Below, piece after piece: positions 9,498-19,366 of a DNA stretch of 64,000 nucleotides. Numbering within the stretch: position 1 is the stretch's first letter; each line of letters begins with the position of its first letter. Source of the DNA: Tengunoibacter tsumagoiensis (lineage in GTDB: Bacteria; Chloroflexota; Ktedonobacteria; Ktedonobacterales; Ktedonobacteraceae); NCBI RefSeq assembly GCF_003967535.1, contig NZ_BIFR01000001.1, forward strand, positions 1,611,001 to 1,675,000, given 5' to 3'. Under the pieces are notes generated by a model that worked only from the letters and a program-made list of their open reading frames with translations, made no database searches and had not been told where the DNA came from. A program made the translations under genes and the position numbers.

Positions 9498-9534
9498 TAT
9501 CTATGCTCTGTTGTGATCTCTATGATCGCATGCG

Positions 9535-10566
9535 TTAGAAGTCTTCGGTATGGAACAGAGCGCGAACAACACGCTCAGGATCATGGCGAGCAAGCGAATC
9601 GCCCTCCAGGCGCAACTGTTCAACCACAAGATTGGGAACAAGGCGTGCTAAACGTGCTGTATCGATCTCAACTGGCTCGCTCTGTTCATTATGATATGTT
9701 TTGAGCACATCAACTGGGAAGGAGCTGTCATTGACCAGGACACGATCAACACGTGCCCCAAGATAATGATGGATCTCATTGACAAAGTCCGAAGCCTTAT
9801 AGCCATCTGTCTCGCCATGTTTTGTCATTAAATTACAAATATAGACCTTTTCCGCATCTGATTCTCGTACGGCACGTGCAATTTCGGGAACAAGAAGATT
9901 TGGGATCAGACTGGTAAAGAGGTCGCCAGGTCCAATCACAATAGTGTCTGCACGACGAATAGCTCGAATGGCCTGCGCACAGGCAGGTGCGTCTTCAGGC
10001 ATGAGCCGTAAGCGTTTGATAGGTGAAAGCGCTTCAGGATGTTTTTTACCACGAGTATCTATGTCGGTCTCCCCGCAGATTGACGTCCCATCCTCCAGAT
10101 CAGCACAGATGGTCGTCTGCGCAAGTGTGACGGGCAGGACATTTCCTGCGGTCCCCAACAATTCCTGTGCATCTTCAATTGCGAGCAAGAGATCATCGTT
10201 GTTAATATCTTGTAGCCCTTTTAAGATCAGATTACCCAGACTATGGCCACCAACTCCACCACCGCCCTGTTCACTAGAGCTTGTATCAGTACGTTCAAAA
10301 CGATGCATGAAGACTTCACGCCAGAGAGCTCCATTCCGGGCCAGCGCGACCAACGACATTCGCAGGTCTCCTAGAGGTAACTGGCGACGAAATTCATCCA
10401 TCAATTTTCGCGAACTACCACCACTATCAGACATTGTGACAATTGCAGTGATATTAAAAGGGTATTTTTTTAGATGTGAAAGGAGTGAAAAGGTCCCTGA
10501 GCCTCCACCAATAGTCACAATTCGCCGTCCTGCAAATTTGTCTCCCCCGCGATTATTTCGCTCCAT
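9535..10566 (-). CDS. yvcK: YvcK/CofD-family gluconeogenesis factor (UDP-GlcNAc binding)
   Basis: Homologs bind UDP-sugars and influence cell-wall precursor flux and growth on gluconeogenic carbon; they are related to CofD transferases. Visible motifs are the N-terminal IGGGSGTFSLL loop, the SDSGGSSRKL segment, LPLGDLR and a later GPGDLFTSLIPN. The 343-residue length is typical. ATG 10566 has AGAGGAG 7 bases upstream. An upstream GTG at 10623 also has AGAGGA, so a 362-residue form starting MSEERT is possible. Monocistronic. Confidence 0.85.
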   Translation of the reverse strand: MERNNRGGDKFAGRRIVTIGGGSGTFSLLSHLKKYPFNITAIVTMSDSGGSSRKLMDEFRRQLPLGDLRMSLVALARNGALWREVFMHRFERTDTSSSEQGGGGVGGHSLGNLILKGLQDINNDDLLLAIEDAQELLGTAGNVLPVTLAQTTICADLEDGTSICGETDIDTRGKKHPEALSPIKRLRLMPEDAPACAQAIRAIRRADTIVIGPGDLFTSLIPNLLVPEIARAVRESDAEKVYICNLMTKHGETDGYKASDFVNEIHHYLGARVDRVLVNDSSFPVDVLKTYHNEQSEPVEIDTARLARLVPNLVVEQLRLEGDSLARHDPERVVRALFHTEDF

Positions 10567-11289
10567 GGTGTAACTCCTCTGGTTGACTTCAGGTCTGAGA
10601 TTGATCGTACGTTCCTCACTCACGACGCGTTCCTCTATTACAATTAGACGTACAGTACGTTAACTCTTTGTGGTCGCTTTTCATTAGCAGACAAAGAGAG
10701 GATATGTTTTTAATCATAGCAGATTGTGAAAAGTTTAAAAGCCTTCACAGAAATATCAAAATAGATTATCTGATTTTTCATGCATTGACTTCTTTAGCCT
10801 TTCACAGAACAGTCTACCACGACTGAATAACTCATGCAAGAAGCTATTTTCTGTTCCTTCTCTCTTCACTTTTTACAAACTATCTCACGTTCCCTGGTTT
10901 TCTCTTTTTTATAGCCTGCTTGTTCTTATAATATGTAACCGGAAAAGATAGACGTAACCTTTTCTTGAATTTATTACTGTACTCGCTTGCTAACTGGTGC
11001 TTTTCCATTCAAGCTTTGTTCTTGTGTAAATGCTTTAATTGATATATACTGTTCATAGCGGACCATCTCTCTGCCACTCTGTGGGCGCGGTGGTAGAGGC
11101 TATAGGTGGGCCGTTTTTTTTGCGTGTGTTTTGTGTTTGCTTTTATGAAGATGCTCTCCAGTCACAATGATACCTGAGACGCAGTTACCCTGCGTCTCGT
11201 TGTATAGTCTAGTAGAAAGCCTTCTGAGATACAGAATAGCTTGTCTTTATTTTTTGCTTGATTATCGGTATCGTTATAAGAGGTTAAGA
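10567..11289. other. Long intergenic region holding a possible small RNA
   Basis: About 720 bases between divergent yvcK and an aldo/keto reductase gene. The AT-rich part up to ~11040 has no coding signal. The right part holds the hairpin RNA described separately and a perfect 9-bp hairpin (11176-11184 with 11190-11198) before the reductase start. Confidence 0.45.
11045..11121 (+). ncRNA. Candidate small RNA: promoter, long hairpin and T-tract
   Basis: A TATACT -10 at 11045-11050 with a weak TTGTGT -35 (17-base spacer) is followed within ~10 bases by a long imperfect hairpin (about 11059-11112). The outer arms are CGGACCATC with GGTGGGCCG, and the inner arms CTCTGCCACT with GGTGGTAGAG. A run of eight T then ends it. 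That gives a compact transcript of ~60-65 bases. It could also be a lone terminator or an attenuator for the reductase gene 170 bases downstream. It does not match a family known to me. Confidence 0.4.
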
Positions 11290-12252
11290 ATGCTGCAAGT
11301 AGATCAACGCCAGCTTGGTAATACTGGGATAAGAGTTCCAGCGCTCGGAGTGGGGATCTGGAGTTGGGGAGAGAAAGGCTTCTGGGGCTATGGAAAAAGT
11401 TATACGCGAGAGGATGTCACGCAAGCCTATCAAGCTTGTCTGGCTGCTGGCCTGAATTTTTTTGATACAGCCGAGGTTTATGGCAATGGAGAGTCTGAGC
11501 GTATCTTAGGTGAATGTTTGCGACAGGATGGGCAGCCGATTCTGATTGCCAGTAAATTTGCGCCATTGCCAACCCGTTTGTCTGCTAAGGCTCTTCTGAC
11601 GGCTCTAGATAAGACCTTAGAGCGCCTGGGCGTCTCTACAATTGATCTGTATCAGATTCACTGGCCCTATACATTCCTGAGTATTGATGCTTTGATGGAT
11701 GCTCTGGCAGAGGCTGTGAGAGCAAAAAAAGTGCGGGCAGTTGGTGTAAGCAACTATAATGCTCAGCAGATGCGTCAGGCTCATGCTCGTCTGGCGCGCT
11801 ATGGGATTCCGCTGGCATCTAATCAGGTACATTATAGCCTGTTACATCGTAAGCCTGAGGCCAATGGAGTACTGGATGTCTGTCGAGAGCTCCAGGTTAC
11901 TCTGATTGCTTACTCTCCTCTTGAGCAGGGTCTGCTGACAGGAAAATTCCGCCCCGGGGTAGAGCAGCTCAGACCAGCCTTTCCACGCAGTCTACAGAAA
12001 GCCTATCGTTCAAATGAGCTTGAGAAAATGGAGCCACTCTTTCAAGTATTGGAGCGTGCAGCGCAGGCTCACGATAAGACAGTGGGGCAGGTAGCCTTGA
12101 ACTGGTTACTGAATAAAGATAGCCTGATAATTCCCATTCCAGGTGCAAAGACGCAGAAACAGGCACAGCAGAATGCAGAGGCACTGGGCTGGCGTTTGAG
12201 TTCAGAGGAACAGGCAGAGATTGCCAAAGCCGCTGAAAAGTGGGTAAAGTAA
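11290..12252 (+). CDS. Aldo/keto reductase
   Basis: An NADPH-dependent oxidoreductase of the (beta/alpha)8 AKR superfamily. Seen are GVGIWSWGEKGFWGYG near the N-terminus, the catalytic Asp and Tyr in FFDTAEVYGNGESE, the Lys in ASKFAP, the His in YQIHWP, the GVSNYN motif and a C-terminal IPIPGAKTQKQAQQN cofactor loop. The complete catalytic tetrad suggests an active enzyme of unknown substrate. ATG 11290 has AAGAGG upstream and gives the standard 320 residues; the 41-codon extension to 11167 overlaps a hairpin and is unlikely. Confidence 0.88.
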   Translation: MLQVDQRQLGNTGIRVPALGVGIWSWGEKGFWGYGKSYTREDVTQAYQACLAAGLNFFDTAEVYGNGESERILGECLRQDGQPILIASKFAPLPTRLSAKALLTALDKTLERLGVSTIDLYQIHWPYTFLSIDALMDALAEAVRAKKVRAVGVSNYNAQQMRQAHARLARYGIPLASNQVHYSLLHRKPEANGVLDVCRELQVTLIAYSPLEQGLLTGKFRPGVEQLRPAFPRSLQKAYRSNELEKMEPLFQVLERAAQAHDKTVGQVALNWLLNKDSLIIPIPGAKTQKQAQQNAEALGWRLSSEEQAEIAKAAEKWVK

Positions 12253-12268
12253 CGTGGTAGCAGAAAAA

Positions 12269-12308
12269 GCAGATGGTGCAAGAGTTCTTTCTTGCACCAT
12301 CTGCTTTT
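12269..12308. terminator. Bidirectional terminator
   Basis: A perfect 15-bp stem (12269-12283 with 12290-12304), flanked by TTTTGTT on the right and AAAAAG on the left, lies between convergent genes and can serve both. Confidence 0.8.
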
Positions 12309-12371
12309 GTTATTGGCCTTAAAATTTCTTCGTGACGATTGTGAGAGTACCGCCAGATAGATGAGGATTTT

Positions 12372-12716
12372 TTAGTAGCGATCGCGATCGCCGCCGCGAT
12401 TGCCGCCATAGCGACGTCCGCCACCACCGTTCTGATAGCCACCACCACGGTTGCCGCCGCCGCCGCCACCAGCGGGGCGCTCGCGGGCTTCATTTACCGT
12501 AATAGTGCGATTGCCCAGTGTTGAACCATTCAAGCGCTCCATCGCGTACTGGGCATCCTGTGGATTGTCCATCTCCACAAAGCCAAATCCCTTACTGCGG
12601 CCCGTCTCTCGATCCATAATGACGGTCGCTGAACTGACCTGTCCGGCCTGTTCAAACAGGCTGATTAATTCCTGTTCAGTTGTTTGATAAGGAAGGCCAC
12701 CAACGTAGAGTCTCAT
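12372..12716 (-). CDS. Glycine-rich RNA-binding protein (single RRM)
   Basis: A 114-residue RNA-binding protein of the cold-inducible/cyanobacterial Rbp type, probably an RNA chaperone. One RRM covers residues ~1-80 with RNP2 LYVGGL and RNP1 KGFGFVEM. It is followed by a Gly/Arg/Asn/Tyr-rich tail of ~35 residues (RGG-like). ATG 12716 has AGGAG 7 bases upstream; the longer frame to 12806 has no support. Confidence 0.92.
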   Translation of the reverse strand: MRLYVGGLPYQTTEQELISLFEQAGQVSSATVIMDRETGRSKGFGFVEMDNPQDAQYAMERLNGSTLGNRTITVNEARERPAGGGGGGNRGGGYQNGGGGRRYGGNRGGDRDRY

Positions 12717-12914
12717 ATGTATGCTCCTGTCATGACATCGTCCAAACCATTGTTGCTCGAAGAAACCGTTTCTCACAGAAGCATACAATTCGCTATGTGA
12801 TGTCATACTACTTCTACAAACAGGGAGGGGTGGCTCATTATTCCCCTTCCTGCTGTCAATTTTATCATCTTGAAGTACTATGGTTCAAATAGCGTCAAAC
12901 ATAGTTTTTTAATC

Positions 12915-13769
12915 TCAAGCTTCGGGCTGTAGACGGACTAGCATGCTTCCTAACCAGAGTGTCCAGGCGGCAAAGAGAAGCGTGGCTGGTGTTGTAAGAA
13001 GGCTCTGGCCTGTGACAGGTGCGCTGGCAATGGCAACGGCGCTTCCACTCAATAGTGCTGTTACGACGAGGGCGAGATAACCAAAGGCAGTCCACATTTT
13101 TGGCCAGAGATCTCGTGCGCGAACAATCATGACGCCAAAGAAAAAGGTGGAGAGCGCGATCAGGCCAATGGCGACGGTATTGCTCAGAATTGCAAACAGG
13201 CTGGCAAAGGTTGCGATAGCAGATGGTTGAGTAGAGCCCTGCGTATAGCCAGTCCCGAGGCTGACAAAATAGATGGTGCTGATCAGTGTGACTAAGAGAT
13301 AGAGGCCCAGGCCAATCATCCCCGACCAGGCTGCAAGAACGATAAAACCTTTGCCTCGCCAGGCATCTTCAGGCAGGTCTTCTGCTTGTGATAGTTCCTC
13401 TTCAGGTGCTGTCTCAGTGCTCTCAGTGCTCTCAGCGGTCTCAGCATTCTCCAGTTCAGCCGCTCGTTCCTGTTGTCCCAGGAGCTCTTGAGCCACAATA
13501 ATGCGGAAGAGTGAGAATGGGAGGCTAAACAGAAGTGCAAAGGCGATCAATAAGAGCAGGCGATAGCCTATAAACAAGAGATTATGTGTATGCAGCCAGC
13601 TCAGATAGCCAGTAAATTGGCCATTGCCTGCTGCATTCAGTGCATCGCTGAACCCGGTTGGCGCAAGCACAAGTATCTGATAGAGTGGGATACAGATAAT
13701 GAATAAAAAAGCACTAAGCAGATAGCCAGCACCATTTAAGCGGAGCCGCGCTAGTAGACTACGTTTCAT
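12915..13769 (-). CDS. Multi-pass membrane protein, unknown function
   Basis: A 284-residue protein with about seven hydrophobic helices. An acidic loop (Glu/Ser/Thr-rich, about residues 110-135) after the third helix is encoded by short repeats of a CTCAGTG-like unit. No catalytic motif is recognised. ATG 13769 has AAAGG 7 bases upstream and begins with a basic MKRSLLARLRL; the longer frame to 13826 is unlikely. It runs divergently from the GH15 gene. Confidence 0.65.
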   Translation of the reverse strand: MKRSLLARLRLNGAGYLLSAFLFIICIPLYQILVLAPTGFSDALNAAGNGQFTGYLSWLHTHNLLFIGYRLLLLIAFALLFSLPFSLFRIIVAQELLGQQERAAELENAETAESTESTETAPEEELSQAEDLPEDAWRGKGFIVLAAWSGMIGLGLYLLVTLISTIYFVSLGTGYTQGSTQPSAIATFASLFAILSNTVAIGLIALSTFFFGVMIVRARDLWPKMWTAFGYLALVVTALLSGSAVAIASAPVTGQSLLTTPATLLFAAWTLWLGSMLVRLQPEA

Positions 13770-14080
13770 CGGTGTACCTTTGTGAATAAAATGGTGATCG
13801 AAATTGTGATCCAAATGGTTCTTCAAAAGAACAAACTTCTCTGTAAGAGTATTCCAGAGAAATGTGAATTGTGCAAGGTGTCTCTTTCATGGTTTCATAG
13901 TGATAGGATTCTTGGAATCATGGGGCCGTTTTAAGCCCTATTTCTTTGTCCGATAAACGTCATCTTATTGAGTATGAGTTATGATAGAGAAGATGTGGAA
14001 CATGCTTCTTCAGAACATGTTTTTTGTAGAGAAGCGGTCAGCGAGAAGTGCTCGAGAAGTGCTAAGGAGAATAGAAGGCG
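13770..14080. other. Divergent intergenic region upstream of GH15 gene
   Basis: No gene seen. A TATGAT (13980-13985) could be a -10 for the GH15 gene, though its -35 is poor. A short hairpin AACATG/CATGTT (13999-14004 with 14016-14021) running into T6 follows at once and could attenuate transcription. Confidence 0.3.
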
Positions 14081-16066
14081 ATGCCGAGAGATTTACCATT
14101 GGGGAATGGTCAGTTATTGATCAATTTTGATAAAAATTATAACCTGCGCGATATTTATTGGCCGCATGTGGGTCAAGAGCTCCATACAGCTGGCAATGTT
14201 TCGCAGACGGGCATCTGGGTTGATGGGGCTTTTGCGTGGCTTGGTGCTCTTGAATGGCAGCGTGAACTGCGTTACGAGCCCGAGACGCTGGCAACTCAGG
14301 TAACACTTATCCATTCAGGTCTACAAGTACAGGTTCAGTTTCGTGATGCCGTTGATTTCTACCGACCAATCTTTGTGCGTCATATACGGGTAACGAATCT
14401 CGCTAATCGGCCTCGTGAAGTGCGGATCTTTTTTCACTATGATTGGTATATCAATAATGATGTCGGCGGAAATACGGTCTTTTATTACCCGGCGGCCCAA
14501 TCGCTGGTAGCGTATAAAGAGAGCGCTTATTTTCTGCAAAATGGGCAATTTGGATCGCAGGCAGGCATTAGTAGCTGGGCGACGGGCATCAAAGAGTTCA
14601 ATGGTGCCGAGGGGACATGGCGTGATGCAGAGGATGGAGAGCTGGGTCGAAACCCCATTGCTCAAGGATCGGTAGATGGTACATCGGCTCTGTACCTGGG
14701 TACTGTTGGGGAGCAGGCTATGGTTGAAGCGTACCACTGGCTGGCGGTGGGAAGAAGCCTGACGGAGGTTGTGGAGCTCAATAATTCATTAATCGAGCGA
14801 GGTGCGCAGACATTTCTTCAGCGTACGGCTAACTACTGGCGCAGCTGGGTAAACAAAGATCAGCAGCGCTTTGCCAATCTCGCGCCTGAACTTGTTCTGC
14901 TTTATAAGCAGAGCCTTCTCATCTTGCGAACGCAGATTGATGCGGGGGGAGCTATCATCGCCGCCAACGATGCCGATGTTGAGCATTTCTCGCGCGATAG
15001 CTATTCCTATATGTGGCCCCGCGATGGGGCTCTGGTCGCTAATGCACTGAGCCATGCAGGCTATTCTGAGATTACCCGTAATTTCTACGATTTCTGTAAT
15101 GCTGTTCTCACTCCGGATGGCTACCTGCTCCACAAATATAACCCGGATCGCTCCTGGGGGAGTAGCTGGCATCCCTGGATTGATAAAGAAGGGCAGCCGC
15201 AGCTCCCCATTCAAGAAGATGAGACTGCGCTGGTTCTCTATAGCCTCTGGCAGCATTATGATCATTTTCATGATATTGAATTCGTCGCGCCACATTACCG
15301 AACCCTCATTACACCAGCCGCAGATTTTCTGATCAGCTATCGAGAGCCTCATACGCATCTCCCAGCCTCATCTTATGATCTGTGGGAGGAGCGGCGTGGT
15401 ATTCTGACCTATACTACGGCAGCAGTCTATGCTGGTCTGGATGCCGCTGCTCGTTTCTCAGCCCTGTTTGGTGAAGAGGCACTGGCAAACAGCTATCGTC
15501 AGGCGGCAGAGGAGATTAAAGCGGCGGTGTTAGTCTATCTCTGGGATGAAGAGCGCGGCCACTTTCTACGTATGATCAATGTTGCGAAAGATGGTTCTAT
15601 TAGTAGAGATACGACGTTAGATAGCAGCGTTGCAGCCGTCTTCCAATTTGGTATGTTGCCCGCCAGCGATCCACATATAGAGCGCACGATGCAGCAGCTA
15701 GAGCAGACGCTCTGGGCCAAAACGGGAGTGGGTGGGATGGCCCGTTATGAGAACGATTATTACTATCAAGTGACCCATGATCTGACGCAGGCACAGGGAA
15801 ACCCGTGGTTTATCTGTACTCTCTGGCTGGCTCAATATCGTATTGCTCATGCCACAACATTGGATGAGTTACAGCAGGCCCTGCCCCTATTAGAATGGGT
15901 ACGTAGCCATGCTCTTCTAAGTGGAGTCATGGCAGAACAGGTCAATCCATTTACGAGCGAACCATTAAGTGTCTCGCCTCTGACCTGGAGCCATGCCGAA
16001 TTTGTGCTAACTATCCGCTGGTATCTTGGCCGTTACCAGAAATTGCAGGCGTCTTTGCAGGCATAG
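14081..16066 (+). CDS. Glycoside hydrolase family 15 protein (glucoamylase/trehalase-like)
   Basis: A cytoplasmic alpha-glucan or trehalose hydrolase releasing glucose. An N-terminal beta-sandwich (~1-260: GNGQLLINFDKNYNLRDIYWP) is followed by the (alpha/alpha)6 barrel. The barrel carries YSYMWPRDGAL (around residue 310, sugar-binding Trp-Arg-Asp) and a general-acid glutamate in DLWEERRG (around residue 433). The C-terminal PLTWSHAEFV carries the likely catalytic base Glu. The 661-residue length is normal and there is no signal peptide. ATG has AAGGAGAATAGAAGG upstream. An array of palindromic repeats starts 70 bases after the stop. Confidence 0.88.
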   Translation: MPRDLPLGNGQLLINFDKNYNLRDIYWPHVGQELHTAGNVSQTGIWVDGAFAWLGALEWQRELRYEPETLATQVTLIHSGLQVQVQFRDAVDFYRPIFVRHIRVTNLANRPREVRIFFHYDWYINNDVGGNTVFYYPAAQSLVAYKESAYFLQNGQFGSQAGISSWATGIKEFNGAEGTWRDAEDGELGRNPIAQGSVDGTSALYLGTVGEQAMVEAYHWLAVGRSLTEVVELNNSLIERGAQTFLQRTANYWRSWVNKDQQRFANLAPELVLLYKQSLLILRTQIDAGGAIIAANDADVEHFSRDSYSYMWPRDGALVANALSHAGYSEITRNFYDFCNAVLTPDGYLLHKYNPDRSWGSSWHPWIDKEGQPQLPIQEDETALVLYSLWQHYDHFHDIEFVAPHYRTLITPAADFLISYREPHTHLPASSYDLWEERRGILTYTTAAVYAGLDAAARFSALFGEEALANSYRQAAEEIKAAVLVYLWDEERGHFLRMINVAKDGSISRDTTLDSSVAAVFQFGMLPASDPHIERTMQQLEQTLWAKTGVGGMARYENDYYYQVTHDLTQAQGNPWFICTLWLAQYRIAHATTLDELQQALPLLEWVRSHALLSGVMAEQVNPFTSEPLSVSPLTWSHAEFVLTIRWYLGRYQKLQASLQA

Positions 16067-16136
16067 CAGTGACATATATTCTTAAACACATAACTTTTTT
16101 CGTACCTCGTGCATGAATAAATACATTATCACATGT

Positions 16137-16636
16137 CAAGTAGGGAAAGTCGCTTGTCTCTTTCCTCAGTTCCTGCTCCGCTGTGTGAGCCCCTTCATTG
16201 CTCAATGGGAAAACGGGAAATGGGAAAGGAGGTTATGGAGGGGCTGGCATGGCGGAACGGGAAATTTAGGAAGGAGACAAGCGACCTTCCCTACTTGTCT
16301 TGTTGTATCTTGTTCATTTTCACGCGTAAAACACTGTAAAGTAGGGAAAGTCGCTTGTCTCTTTCCTCAGTTCCCACTCCGCTCTGTGAGCCCATCCATA
16401 GCTCAATGGGAAAACGGGAAAGGATGTTATGGAGGGGGTGGCATGGCGGAATGGGAAATTTTGGAAGGAGACAAGCGACATTCCCTACTTGTCTTGTCAT
16501 ATCTTGTTCCTTTTCGCGCGTAAAACACTGTAAAGTAGGGAAAGTCGCTTGTCTCTTTCCTCTGCTCCTGCTCCACTCTGGTCACCCCTCCATAGCTCAA
16601 TGGGAAACGATGCAATGGAGGGGCTGGCATTGTACA
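16137..16636. repeat. Array A: three palindromic elements, last one truncated
   Basis: Three copies of a ~150-160-bp imperfect palindrome at 16137-16297, 16340-16490 and 16534-16636. Outer arms are GTAGGGAAAGTCGCTTGTCT and, at the other end, GACAAGCGAC(C/A)TTCCCTAC. The inner arms are AGCCCCTCCAT and ATGGAGGGGCT around a variable GGGAAAACGGGAAA loop. The ~43-base spacers between copies also match each other, giving a repeat period of 194-201 bases. Copy 3 lacks its right outer arm and stops 10 bases before the next gene. Reading frames inside are by-products of the palindrome. The same element occurs inverted at 35.4 kb. Confidence 0.9.
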
Positions 16637-16645
16637 ACTTAAGGC

Positions 16646-17266
16646 TTAGAAAGGAGGCTGCTGCTTTTCAACAACGGCCTGGAAGACAATGATCTGACTA
16701 AAGCCTACTCCATCTACCTGGTAAGCATAACATCCAGGCACCTGTAGACGTGTATCTGAAGGTCGATCATACCACTGTTGAGAGTTCCCCTGTGGAATTG
16801 TTAAGGCAATTTCTGAAAGTAGCCCTTCATCAAAACGGATTTGATGCGAATTATCGAGTTGGGAACCTCTAATGAGGAGAGGGCCATAGTAACTGGAACG
16901 GACTATCCAGCGGACTTTAGCTCCACCCCAGCCCTGACTCTGTCCATTTGCATAATGTTGTGCATCTGTAAATAGTAGGACAGGTTGTTGGGAAGGCTGA
17001 GATAGCCCAATAGCTGCATACGCGGGGCCATTTCCTATAGTAATCGGAGAATCAGCATCAATTTGTCTGGCAGATGATACTGGACAAGATTGATCAGTGG
17101 AAATCCTGGGAAGCTGAAGTGGTCTCTGACGCAGTGTCGCTAGCGTTGGTGCAGAAGTGGCTATTGCTGAAGGATGTTGAGAAGATAATGGCTGCTGAGT
17201 ACAAGCTACTAAAAGGATCGTGAGAGCACACAGAACGCAGAATTTTCTCATAAAAGACTGAACCAT
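16646..17266 (-). CDS. Hypothetical lipoprotein
   Basis: A 206-residue protein with a lipoprotein signal: basic start, hydrophobic core, LLVAC lipobox at about residues 18-22. A Ser/Thr/Pro-rich linker leads to a globular C-terminal half containing SCPVSS, a YAIGLSQPSQQPVLLF strand and a possible beta-rich fold. I do not recognise the family. ATG 17266 has AAGGAG at 8 bases. Its stop lies immediately beside the truncated copy of repeat array A. Confidence 0.7.
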   Translation of the reverse strand: MVQSFMRKFCVLCALTILLVACTQQPLSSQHPSAIATSAPTLATLRQRPLQLPRISTDQSCPVSSARQIDADSPITIGNGPAYAAIGLSQPSQQPVLLFTDAQHYANGQSQGWGGAKVRWIVRSSYYGPLLIRGSQLDNSHQIRFDEGLLSEIALTIPQGNSQQWYDRPSDTRLQVPGCYAYQVDGVGFSQIIVFQAVVEKQQPPF

Positions 17267-17851
17267 AAAGCCATCTCCTTGATTAGATGCTCTTTGCAGA
17301 TTCCAACTATAGTGTACAAGTAAACCAGTCGCTTGTTATAGTAATCTTCAGACAATTGCGTTTTTTTTATCATTCTATGTTTCAGAGTTATTTTACTTAA
17401 TTTCATTTTTTTTGTCAATCAAGCGTAACTAATCGATAGAGCCAGGAGAAGATGTTCAGTATCGAGTTTCACTTGATCCTAAAAAATTTGTAGACGCTCT
17501 TTTTTATTAAAATGACATTGCTTTTCCCGAGCCACGTTTCTTATTGCCGGAACTCCACCTGTCACAACAAGACCAATTCGGAACTGGAAGCCTACCTATA
17601 ACCTGTTCTAAGGAACCTTTGAACTTCTTGTGGTTAATGAACATCAATCAGTCCTACAATGAACCCCGTAATTGGATAGAGCGTTCTCGTATGCGTTTTT
17701 AAAGAGGGGATAAGAACCGTTGTGAGGTGGTTTTCTGCAACTGAATGCCGCTGTCTAGAGTGTAGAGTATAGATAGCAGGTAGATGCTAATGATGAAGAC
17801 GATGGGATTGGGAGGGTATGACCCCATCACACTATGTTTTTGGAGGATTGC
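17267..17851. other. Divergent intergenic region, no gene seen
   Basis: About 580 AT-rich bases between a minus-strand lipoprotein gene and the antiporter. I see no coding frame, repeat or structured RNA beyond the expected promoters. Confidence 0.4.
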
Positions 17852-19177
17852 ATGCCACGCTGGTTGTATTTCTTATTATTCTTTTCTGTACTCGCCTTTG
17901 TGTTATCTTTTTTTACCATACCGCCATTACTCCTCTTTGTAATAGCTGCGTTGGGGATCATTCCACTGGCCGCATTAATTGGTCAGGGAGTTGAGGATGT
18001 GGCCGAGCATACAGGAGAGAAGATCGGTGGACTTCTCTTTGCCACTTTTGGGAATGCTACTGAGCTGATTATTGGTATTCTGGCTCTAAGCAAGGGGCTG
18101 GTGGAGGTCGTCAGTGCCTCAATTATCGGGTCTATTCTGGGCAACGCCCTGCTGGTTCTGGGTATAGCTGTCTGTGTGGGCGGTTTTAAGCATGGCCGGC
18201 AAGAGTTTGATGCCCGATCTGCCAATCAATATTCCTCTCTCTTCGCTCTCTGTATTGGTGGTCTACTGCTTCCCACGGTTGCTGAACTGCTGGCCAGCCA
18301 TACCCATCAGGCTCAGATCATCGAGCGAGGAGTGTTGCTCTCGGATTTTATTGCGATTCTATTGCTGGTTGGATATGTGGCCTCGATTCTCTATAGCGTC
18401 TTTCGGGTAGGGGATAAAGGTGGATCAGAGGAGGAGGAGTTTGAGCCACTGCTGGGACCGCGCTCTGAAGTAGCGATTTTACGGCTTTTATCCTATCGAC
18501 AGCATGTACTGGCAAATGGCAAAAAAGGGAAGACTGGTGTGTTGAAGAGCATCGATAAAACCTTAAATGCTATTGTCACTCATGAGGCCAACGGAAAGGT
18601 TGCGCCGGAGGCGGTTGCGGTCGCCACAAGTAGTCCAGAGAAAGTTGTTGCAGCTATCTCTGGTCAGCAAGTAACGGCAGCAGGGAAAGAACATGAGCAA
18701 GCGCGCCCCTCTCTCTGGAAAGGATTGTTCCTGCTGATAGGTGCAACGATTGGGGTTGGGATTCTGTCTGAGATTCTCGTGGGTTCGATCGAACCCATGG
18801 CTGAGGTACTGCATTGGAATTCGGCTTTTGTAGGATTGATCTTCCTACCATTAATTGGCGGCCTACCAGAGTACTTTAATACTATCTCGATGGCACTGGA
18901 TAAGCGGATGGGCATGGTGCTTGCGGCCTCAGCGGGTTCATCGATTCAGATTGCATTATTAATGGCCCCGATCCTTGTACTGGTGAGTCTGTTTATGCCA
19001 GTACGGTTGGATCTGGTCTTTAGTATTCTGGAACTGGGTGTGCTGGCCCTGGCAACCTTCCTCTTTAGCGAGATTACCAAGGATGGTGAACTGGTCTGGC
19101 TGGAAGGATTTTTGCTGATATTGCTCTATGCAATGATGGGTGGAACCGTCTTTATGTTTGGAAGCGCCCGTTTTTAG
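17852..19177 (+). CDS. Calcium/proton antiporter (CAX/CaCA superfamily)
   Basis: A membrane exchanger that would export Ca2+ in return for H+. Two homologous halves each carry an alpha-repeat: [13 protein letters not shown] with GNALLVLG in the first half, and [14 protein letters not shown] with [13 protein letters not shown] in the second. These hold the cation-binding Glu residues. About 11 helices are present, with a long cytoplasmic loop (~residues 190-285) that contains Glu-rich [11 protein letters not shown] 17852 has GGAGG 5 bases upstream; the earlier ATG at 17834 lies ahead of that site. 441 residues, usual for bacterial CAX. Confidence 0.9.
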   Translation: MPRWLYFLLFFSVLAFVLSFFTIPPLLLFVIAALGIIPLAALIGQGVEDVAEHTGEKIGGLLFATFGNATELIIGILALSKGLVEVVSASIIGSILGNALLVLGIAVCVGGFKHGRQEFDARSANQYSSLFALCIGGLLLPTVAELLASHTHQAQIIERGVLLSDFIAILLLVGYVASILYSVFRVGDKGGSEEEEFEPLLGPRSEVAILRLLSYRQHVLANGKKGKTGVLKSIDKTLNAIVTHEANGKVAPEAVAVATSSPEKVVAAISGQQVTAAGKEHEQARPSLWKGLFLLIGATIGVGILSEILVGSIEPMAEVLHWNSAFVGLIFLPLIGGLPEYFNTISMALDKRMGMVLAASAGSSIQIALLMAPILVLVSLFMPVRLDLVFSILELGVLALATFLFSEITKDGELVWLEGFLLILLYAMMGGTVFMFGSARF

Positions 19178-19190
19178 AGCTGCCCCTGGT

Positions 19191-19278
19191 CGTCGTTCAT
19201 GATATCTGTATAGAGCAAAGTAAGGGAAGGTTTTACATCAAACCTGTCTTCTGCACAGAGCAGATACCATGAACGACG
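19191..19278. terminator. Large inverted repeat between convergent genes
   Basis: An 11-bp perfect outer stem (19191-19201 with 19268-19278) encloses 66 bases between the antiporter and pseudokinase genes. It is probably a transcription end for both. T tract absent. Confidence 0.45.
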
Positions 19279-19366
19279 GTTGTAGGATAACGAGCATCAC
19301 CTCTGTATCTCTGCATAAATTGACCCCCACCCATATCTAGCACAGTACAATCCTGGTGCTCTCACA

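Noticed and set aside
16113..16642. Several open frames of 60-136 codons in array A
   Set aside because: They read the same palindromic DNA on both strands, lack ribosome sites and repeat the same peptides in different frames.
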